From contig NZ_JAFMPW010000002.1 in the NCBI RefSeq assembly GCF_026126425.1, positions 186,001 through 250,000 on the forward strand: a stretch of DNA of 64,000 nt, read 5' to 3'. Position 1 is the first letter of the stretch. The number at the start of each line of letters is the position of its first letter. Shown here one piece after another: positions 16,650 through 25,792 of this stretch. Below the pieces are notes generated by a model that saw only the letters and a list, made by a program, of their open reading frames with translations, was not told the origin of the DNA and did no database searches. This DNA is from Muriicola sp. Z0-33. Its GTDB lineage: Bacteria; Bacteroidota; Bacteroidia; Flavobacteriales; Flavobacteriaceae. The translations under genes were made by a program, and so were the position numbers.

Positions 16650-19514
16650 ATGATAAATTACGAGGAAAATATTGAAGTCAGGGGAGCAAGGGTCCACAAT
16701 CTAAAGGACATAGATGTTACCATTCCCAGGGAAAAACTGGTGGTGATAACCGGGCTTTCCGGAAGTGGTAAGTCTTCTTTGGCTTTTGATACCATATATG
16801 CCGAAGGACAACGCAGGTACATAGAAACATTTTCTGCATATGCCAGGCAGTTTTTAGGGGGGTTAGAACGGCCGGATGTCGACAAAATTGATGGTCTCTC
16901 TCCTGTAATTGCGATTGAGCAAAAAACCACCTCAAAATCACCCAGATCTACCGTGGGTACCATTACCGAGATATACGATTTTCTCCGTCTTTTATATGCC
17001 AGAGCCGCAGATGCCTATAGTTATAAGACAGGCGAAAAGATGGTTAGTTATAGTGATGAGCAAATTAAAGGTCTAATTATCTCGGCCTACACTGACAAAA
17101 AAATTAATATCCTGGCTCCGATTATTAAATCCAGGAAGGGTCATTATCGCGAATTGTTTGAACAGATCGGAAAGCAGGGATTTGTGAAAGTCAGGGTAGA
17201 CGGGGAAGTTCTCGATATTACCAAGGGCATGAAGGTAGATCGCTACAAAACCCATGATATAGAGATCGTAATAGACCGCTTAAAGGTTGTGGAAAGCGAA
17301 GACCTGCATAAACGCCTCAGGGAATCTATTAATACCGCCATGCACAGTGGAGACAATGTACTTATGGTTTTAGAGGAAGGCACCAACATTCCCCGGTATT
17401 TCAGTCGCGACCTTATGTGTCCTACCACCGGTATCTCCTACCCCAGTCCCGAACCCAATACATTTTCATTCAACTCCCCAAAAGGGATGTGTAAAAATTG
17501 TAACGGTCTCGGGCATGTATATGAAGTAAACAGAAATAAAATCTTTCCGAATACTAAACTCTCCATCCAAGCGGGTGGAATTGCCCCATTGGGAGAATAT
17601 AAAAAATCATGGGCCTTTAAACAACTAGAGACCATCGCCAGAAAGTACCACTTTGAACTTACCGATGCCATAAATAAAATTCCTGAAGAAGCACTGGAGA
17701 TCATCCTCTATGGAGGAGAGGAAAGTTTTGAAGTAGATTCCAAGACTTTAGGGATAAAAAGAGAGTATAAAATAGATTATGAAGGCATTGCCAATTTTAT
17801 TAAAGGGCAATACAATCAAACAGACTCTACCTCCATAAGAAGGTGGGCCAAGGAATATATGGACAAAATAGAGTGTCCGGAATGCCATGGATCCCGATTA
17901 AAAATAGAATCGCTTTACTTCAAGTTAGATAGCAAGAATATCGCTGAGCTTACCCATATGGATATAGCTGAATTGGCCGAATTCTTTGATCTGATTGATG
18001 CCAGATTAGATGGAAATCAAAAGAAAATTGCGGAGGAAATTATCAAGGAAATTCGTACGCGAATCCGGTTTATGCTAGATGTTGGTTTAGATTACCTATC
18101 ACTGAACCGAAGTTCCAAATCGCTATCCGGAGGAGAAGCCCAGCGTATTCGACTGGCAACCCAAATAGGTTCTCAGCTGGTAGGGGTACTCTATATCTTA
18201 GATGAACCCAGTATTGGACTGCACCAAAGAGATAATAACAAACTCATCAGCTCGCTGGAGTCGCTCAGAGATATAGGAAATTCTGTAATCGTTGTGGAAC
18301 ACGACCGCGATATGATTGAACGGGCAGACCACGTTATAGATATAGGACCAAGGGCAGGAAAACACGGAGGTGAGATCATCTCCGAGGGAAGGCCAGAATC
18401 ACTTAAAAAGCATATGACGCTCACTGCCGAATATATAACAGGCAGGAAGGAGATTCCCATCCCCGCAAAACGAAGGAAAGGAAACGGAAAATCTATTACA
18501 TTAAATGGGTGTACAGGAAATAACCTCAAAAATGTGAGTGTAAAATTTCCGTTGGCCAAAATGATTGGAGTAACCGGTGTTTCCGGTAGTGGTAAATCTA
18601 CCCTGATCAATGAAACACTATATCCCATTATGAATGCCTATTATTTCAATGGAGTAAAAAAGCCCATGCCTTATGAAAAAATAAGCGGCTTAGAACATAT
18701 AGATAAGGTAATAGATATTAACCAATCCCCTATTGGAAGAACCCCCAGATCAAATCCGGCAACCTATACCGGGGTTTTTAGCGAGATTCGCGCTTTGTTT
18801 GCCAAAACACCAGAAGCCTTAATCCGCGGATACAAACCAGGGAGGTTTAGTTTCAACGTTAAAGGCGGCAGATGTGAGACCTGTCAGGGGGGCGGTTTAA
18901 GAGTAATTGAAATGAACTTCCTGCCAGATGTGTATGTGGATTGTGAAACCTGTAATGGCAAGCGTTTTAACAGGGAAACTCTGGAGATCCGCTATAAGGG
19001 CAAATCTATTTCTGATGTTCTTGAAATGACGATTAACGAGGCGGTCGACTTTTTTGAAAAAATCCCAAAGATTTACCGCAAACTTAAAACCATTCAGGAT
19101 GTGGGCTTAGGCTACATTTCTCTGGGGCAACAGTCTACCACCTTATCAGGAGGTGAGGCACAAAGGGTAAAATTGGCAACCGAATTGTCTAAGCGAGATA
19201 CCGGAAATACTTTTTATATACTGGATGAGCCCACTACCGGACTTCATTTTGAGGATATACGCGTACTGATGGAAGTTTTAAACAAATTGGTGGACAAAGG
19301 CAATACAGTGTTGGTCATTGAGCACAATCTTGATGTTATAAAAATGGTAGATTACATTATTGATATAGGATATGAAGGGGGGCGTGGAGGTGGTATGATT
19401 GTCGCCAAAGGTACTCCTGAAGAAATCTGTTTGGATACTAAAAGTTATACTGCGGAGTTTTTAAATAAAGAGCTGGCCTTACAAAAGCAAAGCAGGGAAT
19501 TGCTCAATCATTAA
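16650..19514 (+). CDS. uvrA: Excinuclease ABC subunit A
   Basis: 954 residues, full length. It has two ABC ATPase halves. Walker A motifs are GLSGSGKSS near residue 31 and GVSGSGKST near 645; signature motifs are LSGGEAQRIRLA and LSGGEAQRVKLA. Zinc-binding cysteines occur as CKNC/CPEC (first half) and CETC/CETC (second half). UvrA2 with UvrB scans DNA and recognises bulky lesions in nucleotide-excision repair. The start at 16650 is set by the promoter box 18 bases upstream. Bacteroidota often carry more than one uvrA copy, so another may exist elsewhere. The gene lies just after the S24-controlled putative repair operon. Confidence 0.96.
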   Translation: MINYEENIEVRGARVHNLKDIDVTIPREKLVVITGLSGSGKSSLAFDTIYAEGQRRYIETFSAYARQFLGGLERPDVDKIDGLSPVIAIEQKTTSKSPRSTVGTITEIYDFLRLLYARAADAYSYKTGEKMVSYSDEQIKGLIISAYTDKKINILAPIIKSRKGHYRELFEQIGKQGFVKVRVDGEVLDITKGMKVDRYKTHDIEIVIDRLKVVESEDLHKRLRESINTAMHSGDNVLMVLEEGTNIPRYFSRDLMCPTTGISYPSPEPNTFSFNSPKGMCKNCNGLGHVYEVNRNKIFPNTKLSIQAGGIAPLGEYKKSWAFKQLETIARKYHFELTDAINKIPEEALEIILYGGEESFEVDSKTLGIKREYKIDYEGIANFIKGQYNQTDSTSIRRWAKEYMDKIECPECHGSRLKIESLYFKLDSKNIAELTHMDIAELAEFFDLIDARLDGNQKKIAEEIIKEIRTRIRFMLDVGLDYLSLNRSSKSLSGGEAQRIRLATQIGSQLVGVLYILDEPSIGLHQRDNNKLISSLESLRDIGNSVIVVEHDRDMIERADHVIDIGPRAGKHGGEIISEGRPESLKKHMTLTAEYITGRKEIPIPAKRRKGNGKSITLNGCTGNNLKNVSVKFPLAKMIGVTGVSGSGKSTLINETLYPIMNAYYFNGVKKPMPYEKISGLEHIDKVIDINQSPIGRTPRSNPATYTGVFSEIRALFAKTPEALIRGYKPGRFSFNVKGGRCETCQGGGLRVIEMNFLPDVYVDCETCNGKRFNRETLEIRYKGKSISDVLEMTINEAVDFFEKIPKIYRKLKTIQDVGLGYISLGQQSTTLSGGEAQRVKLATELSKRDTGNTFYILDEPTTGLHFEDIRVLMEVLNKLVDKGNTVLVIEHNLDVIKMVDYIIDIGYEGGRGGGMIVAKGTPEEICLDTKSYTAEFLNKELALQKQSRELLNH

Positions 19515-19635
19515 ATTTTACAATAGAATTCCTGGATAATTGCAGTCTGGTTTTTCTTTTTTTTGGAAATTGTGAGTATTCCGTGAAGTAGATAAACTAA
19601 CTTCATTATATGGTATAAAATTTATTCTTAATAAT

Positions 19636-20322
19636 ATGAGAAAAGAGCAACACCACAAAGGGTGGAACGAAATAAAAACCAATGACTCCTGGGCCATATT
19701 TAAGATTATGGGAGAGTTTGTCATGGGATTTGAAAAAATGAGTGCTATTGGTCCCTGTGTTTCCATCTTTGGTTCGGCTAGGACAAAGTCTGATGCCAAA
19801 TACTACAAGATGGCCATAAATATTGCTAAAAAAGTTTCGGAAGCAGGATATGGTATTATCACTGGTGGTGGGCCTGGCATTATGGAGGCCGGAAATCGAG
19901 GGGCCAACCTGGCAGGAGGCACCTCTGTTGGTTTAAATATAGACCTTCCCTTTGAACAGCATGACAATCCTTTTATTGATGAAGACAAAAGCCTGGATTT
20001 TGATTACTTCTTTGTCAGAAAAGTAATGTTTGTTAAATATTCACAAGGATTTGTTGTGATGCCGGGTGGCTTTGGTACTCTTGATGAGTTGTTTGAAGCC
20101 ATGACCTTGATCCAAACAAATAAAATAGGTAGGTTCCCTATCATTCTGGTAGGCTCCGAATTCTGGACTGGTCTCTTTGATTGGATCAAAGACATCATGC
20201 TAAGTAAAGGTAATATTAGTGCAACAGATTTGGACCTGATCAGAATTGTGGATACTGAAGACGAAGTAGTTGAAATTATTGATGCCTTCTACAAAGGTAA
20301 ATCCCTTAGCCCCAATTTCTAA
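19636..20322 (+). CDS. LOG-family (TIGR00730) Rossmann-fold protein
   Basis: 228 residues. It has the lysine-decarboxylase-like motifs GGGPGIMEAGNRGA near residue 76 and PGGFGTLDELFEA near 142 (PGGxGTxxE). Family members with these motifs are nucleoside-5'-monophosphate phosphoribohydrolases, some making cytokinin-like bases; the name 'lysine decarboxylase' is historical and not supported. The start is an ATG at 19636 with an AT-rich upstream region. The next gene starts 4 bases after its stop, so the two probably form an operon, although no functional link is evident. Confidence 0.88.
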   Translation: MRKEQHHKGWNEIKTNDSWAIFKIMGEFVMGFEKMSAIGPCVSIFGSARTKSDAKYYKMAINIAKKVSEAGYGIITGGGPGIMEAGNRGANLAGGTSVGLNIDLPFEQHDNPFIDEDKSLDFDYFFVRKVMFVKYSQGFVVMPGGFGTLDELFEAMTLIQTNKIGRFPIILVGSEFWTGLFDWIKDIMLSKGNISATDLDLIRIVDTEDEVVEIIDAFYKGKSLSPNF

Positions 20323-20326
20323 ATTA

Positions 20327-23164
20327 ATGAATTCTGAAGTTCTGAGAACTATAAAATGTAAGCAGTTAATATTTTTGCTCTTTTGCGGGGGCATGGCCTA
20401 TGCGCAACATAGCAATTCGCTGACCGCTACCCTGGATCATCAGACTAAATCTATTAACATTCAACAAGAATTCATCTATGTTAATAGTTCAAAAGATACT
20501 TTAGAAACCCTATATTTTAATGATTGGGCACATGCCTATTCGGATAAGAAAACTGCCCTTGCCAAACGTTTTGCAGAAGAGTTTAAAAAAAGTCTTCATC
20601 TCGCCAAGGATGAAGAACGCGGATCAACAGAAATTTTTAGCATTGTAGACAGTGAATATCGAGGCCTGATATGGCAGCGCACCAGTGGTAAGGATATCGT
20701 TAAATTTATTCTCAACAAACCCTTGCTTCCCGGAAAGGAAGCAAAATTCTTCATTACTTATACGGTTAAACTACCATCTAACAAATTTACACCTTACGGA
20801 TACGACAACAGAAATGGCTACTACCTGAAAGACTGGTACCTTACCCCCGCCGTTTACGACGGCACCTGGCAGCTATATTCTAATAAGAATCTGGAGGATT
20901 TATATACGGAAATAACAGATACCAATATTAATTTTATCTTTCCCGATTCGCTCTATATCGGGACCAATTACAATGAGGTTAACGTTACCTCTTTTCCCGG
21001 GAAACAATACGCATCCTTGAAAGGAGCAAACAGGAAAAGTTGTGATATTATTCTTAACCCTTCCAATAGGTTTATAAAACATGTAACCGGGCATTCTATT
21101 GTAGTTACTGATATCCGTTCAAATAACTACCCTTCAGTACTGCAAGGGATATCTATAAACAAGATTAGTAAATTTATTCATGAGAATCTTGGCGATTTTC
21201 CCTATGAACAATTGTTGGTCAGTGAAGTAGATTTTAATAAGAACCCCTTATACGGATTAAGTCAGCTGCCAACATTCATCAGGCCATATGACGCACAGTT
21301 TCAGTTTGAAATGAAGTTTCTTAAAACCGCATTGATTAGCTATATGCGAGAGACCGTTTTTCTGAATCCAAGGAAAGAAAAATGGGTGTCAGACGCCCTG
21401 GTAAATTATTTAATGATCAAATTCGTAGATCAATACTACTCCAATCAGAAACTATTAGGAAAATTATCAAATCTATGGGGTTTTAGAAGTTTTCACCTGG
21501 CAGACATGGATTTTAATGAGCAGTACTCATTCCTTTACATGCTCACTGCCCGTAAGAATCTGGACCAGGCCTTGACAACTCCCAACGATTCCCTGATTAA
21601 ATTTAACCAAAAGATTGCCAACACATATAAAGCAGGATTAGGGCTGGCCTATTTGGCAGACTACCTTGGGCAGGATAAGGTGGACAAAAGCGTAAAAGAA
21701 TTTTATTCTTCGTATAACTTAAAGGAGGTTAAGCCGAAAAATTTTGAGGATATTATCAAAAAGAATGCAGATAAGGACGTTGACTGGTTTTTTGATGCCT
21801 ATGTAAATTCAGATGAACGGATCGACTTCAAAATTAAAAAGATAATTAAAGAAGAAGATTCGCTTTCAGTAGTATTAAAGAACAAAACAGGGACCAATGT
21901 CCCTATTTCTCTTTTTGGTATAAATGGAGATTCTGTGGTCTCAAAATACTGGTTTCGCGATATTGAATCGACTAAAACCATTAAGATACCAAGAACTACA
22001 GAAGAACGACTCGTTCTGAATTACGATCAAAAGATCCCCGAATTTAATCAGCGGGACAACTGGAAAACCCTAAGTGGATTTTTATCCAGTAATAAGAAAT
22101 TGAAGTTTCAGTTCTTTAAAGATTCGGAAGATCCCTATTATAATCAGGTCTTTTATATGCCTGTGGCTAGTTTTAATGTATACGATGGGATAACACCAGG
22201 ATTGAGATTTACCAACAAAACGCTTTTAGAAAGGCCCTTTATTTTCGATTTTGCGCCTTCTTATGCCCTCAAGGAGAAATCATTTGTCGGATTTGGCAGA
22301 TTTAACTATAGAAAATATCATCGTAAAAGTGGTATGTATGTGACCAATTACGCACTAAGAGGATCTACTTTTCACTTTCAAACCAATTCCAGATATTCTA
22401 CCCTGACGCCTTCTATTGGCTTTGGATGGCGTTCGGACAATCTAATATCTAATAAAAGGCAAAGCTTGGTGTTGCGGCATGTAAACGTTTTCCGAACCAT
22501 TGATCCTGCCCTTGATGAACTGGAAACTGATCCGGATTACAGCGTGTTTAATGTACGGTACAACTCCTATAATACAGGAATAATTAATTATTTTAACTGG
22601 TTTGCAGATGCCCAGCACTCCAGTGATTTCTCCAAGCTGGCTTTTAACCTGGAGTACCGAAAACTATTTCAAAACAACCGACAATTAAACCTTAGGTTTT
22701 TCGCAGGTAAGTTTTTGCGCAATAAAACCAATTCCGATTTTTTTAGTTTCGCTCTGGACAGGCCTACAGATTATCTGTTCGACTATAACTACCTGGGGAG
22801 ATCGGAAGATAGCGGGATCGTCAGCCAGCAAATTATCATTGCAGAAGGAGGTTTTAAATCCAAGTTGGAGAACCCCTTTGCCAATGATTGGATGATGACC
22901 ACCAATGCAAGTTTTAACCTTTGGCGATGGATTGAACTCTACGGGGATATCGGCCTGATGAAAAGTAGAAATCAGGATGCTCGATTTGTTTATGATTCCG
23001 GAATCAGGTTAAATCTGGTAACAGATTATTTTGAACTTTACTTTCCACTATATTCCACCAATGGCTGGGAATTAGGACAACCCAATTACGATGAAAAAAT
23101 TAGGTTTATAGTCACCATAAGCCCAAAAACCTTAATAGGATTGTTTACCCGCAAGTGGTTTTAA
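20327..23164 (+). CDS. Inactive M1-aminopeptidase-like protein fused to an outer-membrane beta-barrel
   Basis: 945 residues with a signal peptide (KQLIFLLFCGGMAYAQ). Residues about 25-500 follow the M1 peptidase plan: an N-terminal beta saddle, a catalytic-like region and a helical part. Aligned by eye with the true M1 enzyme at 49155-51245, the HExxH position reads KTALI (333-337), and the third zinc ligand, in WLHEGF, reads WVSDAL (Asp356). Zinc catalysis is thus unlikely. Residues about 600-945 alternate as barrel strands and end in RKWF, as expected for an outer-membrane protein. It may be a scaffold or translocation-linked factor. It starts 4 bases after the LOG gene; the ATG at 20327 is preferred to an in-frame start inside that gene. 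Confidence 0.75.
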   Translation: MNSEVLRTIKCKQLIFLLFCGGMAYAQHSNSLTATLDHQTKSINIQQEFIYVNSSKDTLETLYFNDWAHAYSDKKTALAKRFAEEFKKSLHLAKDEERGSTEIFSIVDSEYRGLIWQRTSGKDIVKFILNKPLLPGKEAKFFITYTVKLPSNKFTPYGYDNRNGYYLKDWYLTPAVYDGTWQLYSNKNLEDLYTEITDTNINFIFPDSLYIGTNYNEVNVTSFPGKQYASLKGANRKSCDIILNPSNRFIKHVTGHSIVVTDIRSNNYPSVLQGISINKISKFIHENLGDFPYEQLLVSEVDFNKNPLYGLSQLPTFIRPYDAQFQFEMKFLKTALISYMRETVFLNPRKEKWVSDALVNYLMIKFVDQYYSNQKLLGKLSNLWGFRSFHLADMDFNEQYSFLYMLTARKNLDQALTTPNDSLIKFNQKIANTYKAGLGLAYLADYLGQDKVDKSVKEFYSSYNLKEVKPKNFEDIIKKNADKDVDWFFDAYVNSDERIDFKIKKIIKEEDSLSVVLKNKTGTNVPISLFGINGDSVVSKYWFRDIESTKTIKIPRTTEERLVLNYDQKIPEFNQRDNWKTLSGFLSSNKKLKFQFFKDSEDPYYNQVFYMPVASFNVYDGITPGLRFTNKTLLERPFIFDFAPSYALKEKSFVGFGRFNYRKYHRKSGMYVTNYALRGSTFHFQTNSRYSTLTPSIGFGWRSDNLISNKRQSLVLRHVNVFRTIDPALDELETDPDYSVFNVRYNSYNTGIINYFNWFADAQHSSDFSKLAFNLEYRKLFQNNRQLNLRFFAGKFLRNKTNSDFFSFALDRPTDYLFDYNYLGRSEDSGIVSQQIIIAEGGFKSKLENPFANDWMMTTNASFNLWRWIELYGDIGLMKSRNQDARFVYDSGIRLNLVTDYFELYFPLYSTNGWELGQPNYDEKIRFIVTISPKTLIGLFTRKWF

Positions 23165-23273
23165 TTATTGCAATATTCCTAATAAAATTGATTTTTATTG
23201 TAGCATACGTAACAAAATCAATAAATACACTTACTTTTTTAGGATTTATTTAAAACTTTTCTCCAGTTGGCCA

Positions 23274-23304
23274 TTGCAATTACCAATCTATTTTGATATT
23301 TTTG
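23274..23304 (+). promoter_or_regulatory. Promoter (-33 TTG, -7 TATTTTTG) for the branched-chain E1 gene
   Basis: The -7 element TATTTTTG (23297-23304) matches TAnnTTTG exactly. A TTG at 23274-23276 lies 20 bases upstream of it, the usual distance for the Bacteroidota -33 element. The ATG at 23326 follows 21 bases after the -7 box. An in-frame TTG start at 23293 overlaps this box and is rejected. Confidence 0.72.
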
Positions 23305-23325
23305 TTCAAAATTCTAAAAGGCCCG

Positions 23326-25737
23326 ATGGACGTAAAACTACAGTCAAGCGACGATATTTCATTCGATGATTTCAGGGCACAAATTTTAAGAGATTACGAA
23401 ATTGCGGTAACCAGTAGGGAATGTAGTCTGCTTGGCAGACGCGAGGTGCTTACGGGAAAGGCGAAATTTGGAATATTTGGAGATGGGAAAGAACTTCCCC
23501 AATTGGCAATGGCCAGAGCGTTTAGAAATGGAGATTTCAGGAGCGGATACTACAGGGACCAAACCTTTATGATGGCGCTTGATCTTCTTAGTCCAAAAAA
23601 TTTCTTCCACGGACTTTACGCCACTACCGACATTGAGAAAGAACCGATGTCTGCCGGGAGACAGATGGGAGGGCATTTTGGCACCTACAGTATCAATGAG
23701 GATGGCAGCTGGAAAGACCTTACTGCGCAAAAGAACAGTAGTCCGGACATCTCCCCCACCGCCGGACAGATGCCCAGACTATTAGGACTGGCACAGGCCT
23801 CAAAAATTTATCGCCATGTTAAAGGTATTGATGCCTCCAAATTCTCGGTAAATGGCAATGAAGTTGCCTGGGGCACCATAGGCAACGCAAGCACCAGTGA
23901 GGGGCATTTCTTTGAAACTTTTAACGCAGCGGGCGTGCTACAGGTTCCAATGGTTATTAGCGTATGGGATGACAATTTCGGCATCTCCGTTCCGGCAAAA
24001 TACCAAACCACAAAAGAAAATATATCTGAGATTTTATCAGGATTCCAACGTGATAAGAACGCAGATGGCTACGAAATTCTGAAAGTCAGAGGATGGGACT
24101 ACACTGCCCTGATTCACACCTATGAGAATGCTTCCGATATGGCGAGGGAAGAACATGTGCCTATCCTTATTCATGTCACTGAACTTACCCAGCCACAAGG
24201 GCATTCCACTTCAGGTTCCCACGAACGGTACAAAAGTGAAGCTCGTCTTGAATGGGAAAAGGATAACGACTGCAATAAGCGCTTCAGGGAATGGGTCATT
24301 GAAAATAAAATCGCAAAAGAAGAAGAACTTGCCGATCTTGAAAAAACGATCAAAAGAGATGTCAGGACCGCTAAAAAAGAAGCCTGGGCAGAATTTCTGG
24401 CTCCTCATATTGAAGACAAGAAAGTCCTTGTACAGCTTTTGGATAAGGCTTCAGCCACCAGCAGCAACAGGAGTTTCATTACAAAAATTAAAAATGATCT
24501 TATTGCAATTGAAGAGCCTTTAAAGAAGGACCTGGCCGTCAAAGCAAGAAAATCATTGAGATACCTGCTTGGGGAGAACAGTCCTGAAAAGACGGCCCTT
24601 ATTAACTGGATCAATGCATTTATCCAAAAGACACAGCCAAAATACAGTTCTCACCTTCATAGTGAAACCAGTAATGGAGCTACCCATATTGCCGAGGTTA
24701 CTCCTAATTACAGTGCCGATCCCGAACTTGTGGATGGGCGAATAATTATAAGGGACAATTTTGATCAACTCTTCCAAAAATATCCGGAATTACTCATTTT
24801 TGGTGAGGATAGCGGGGCTATAGGAGATGTTAATCAAGGGCTGGAAGGACTGCAGAAGAAATACGGAGAATTGCGAATAGCGGATACCGGAATTCGGGAG
24901 GCAACTATCATAGGACAGGGAATTGGTTTGGCACTCAGAGGACTGCGCCCAATTGCCGAGATACAGTATTTGGATTATATCCTTTACGGGCTGCAAACAT
25001 TAAGCGACGACCTTGCCACCCTGCTATACAGATCTGTTGGAAAACAGAAAGCTCCTTTAATTGTAAGAACAAGAGGACATCGGTTAGAAGGGATCTGGCA
25101 TTCGGGTTCTCAGATGGGTGGACTTATTCATTTACTGCGGGGTATGCATATCCTGGTTCCCCGAAATATGACCAAAGCTGCTGGTTTCTACAATACCCTT
25201 CTAAAAAGTGACGAACCTGCCCTAGTTATTGAAAGCTTAAACGGTTATCGCTTAAAAGAACCCAGGCCCGATAACCTGGGTGAACTTTGCACGCCAATCG
25301 GGCTGGTTGAAACCCTGAAAGAAGGTACTGACATCACCTTATTATCTTATGGCTCTACATTGCGCATAGTACTGGAGGTTGCCAGGGAATTAAAAGAAGT
25401 AGGTGTGGATGCTGAAGTCATAGATGCCCAATCTTTGCTGCCATTTGACACCAAATTTGATGTGCTTAAAAGTGTACAAAAAACAAATCGCCTTCTCGTA
25501 GTTGATGAAGATGTCCCGGGGGGATGTTCTTCTTATCTTATGCAGGAGATAATAGAAAAACAGGGGGCTTACAGATATCTCGACTCTGCACCTCAAACCC
25601 TGACGGCAAAAGCACACAGACCTGCCTACGCAAGTGATGGTGATTATTTTTCAAAACCAAGTGCTGAAGACATCTTTGAAAAAGTCTATGAAATAATGAA
25701 TGAGGCCAACCCCACAGATTACCCGGAGTTGTTTTAA
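23326..25737 (+). CDS. Branched-chain 2-oxoacid dehydrogenase E1, fused alpha and beta subunits
   Basis: 803 residues. The N-terminal ~430 residues are the E1-alpha part. Its thiamine-diphosphate site reads GTIGNASTSEGHFFETFNAAG, followed by WDDNFGISVP. The C-terminal part, from about 480, is the E1-beta transketolase-like domain (FGEDSGAIGDVNQG, DTGIREATIIGQGIGLALRGLRPIAEIQY) and the transketolase C domain (LLSYGSTL, VIDAQSLLPFD). The fusion is the usual Flavobacteriaceae form and decarboxylates the 2-oxoacids from valine, leucine and isoleucine, feeding branched fatty acid primers and energy metabolism. E2 and E3 are not in the window. The start is set by the promoter 21 bases upstream. Confidence 0.9.
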   Translation: MDVKLQSSDDISFDDFRAQILRDYEIAVTSRECSLLGRREVLTGKAKFGIFGDGKELPQLAMARAFRNGDFRSGYYRDQTFMMALDLLSPKNFFHGLYATTDIEKEPMSAGRQMGGHFGTYSINEDGSWKDLTAQKNSSPDISPTAGQMPRLLGLAQASKIYRHVKGIDASKFSVNGNEVAWGTIGNASTSEGHFFETFNAAGVLQVPMVISVWDDNFGISVPAKYQTTKENISEILSGFQRDKNADGYEILKVRGWDYTALIHTYENASDMAREEHVPILIHVTELTQPQGHSTSGSHERYKSEARLEWEKDNDCNKRFREWVIENKIAKEEELADLEKTIKRDVRTAKKEAWAEFLAPHIEDKKVLVQLLDKASATSSNRSFITKIKNDLIAIEEPLKKDLAVKARKSLRYLLGENSPEKTALINWINAFIQKTQPKYSSHLHSETSNGATHIAEVTPNYSADPELVDGRIIIRDNFDQLFQKYPELLIFGEDSGAIGDVNQGLEGLQKKYGELRIADTGIREATIIGQGIGLALRGLRPIAEIQYLDYILYGLQTLSDDLATLLYRSVGKQKAPLIVRTRGHRLEGIWHSGSQMGGLIHLLRGMHILVPRNMTKAAGFYNTLLKSDEPALVIESLNGYRLKEPRPDNLGELCTPIGLVETLKEGTDITLLSYGSTLRIVLEVARELKEVGVDAEVIDAQSLLPFDTKFDVLKSVQKTNRLLVVDEDVPGGCSSYLMQEIIEKQGAYRYLDSAPQTLTAKAHRPAYASDGDYFSKPSAEDIFEKVYEIMNEANPTDYPELF

Positions 25738-25769
25738 CAGAATCCCAATTCTAGAATAGCAGGTTTTTT

Positions 25770-25777
25770 TATATTTA
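25770..25777 (+). promoter_or_regulatory. Candidate -7 box TATATTTA (one mismatch) for the AraC-type gene
   Basis: TATATTTA differs from TAnnTTTG only at the last base and lies 15 bases before the ATG at 25793. It is the best candidate in the 55-base gap. Confidence 0.35.
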
Positions 25778-25792
25778 GCATAAATTGCTTTG

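Noticed and set aside
18191-18628. 145-codon minus-strand frame inside uvrA
   Set aside because: It opposes the conserved ABC signature and Walker regions of uvrA.
19518-19799. Minus-strand frame overlapping the LOG gene start
   Set aside because: No ribosome-binding site or family resemblance, and it overlaps the conserved N-terminus of the LOG protein.
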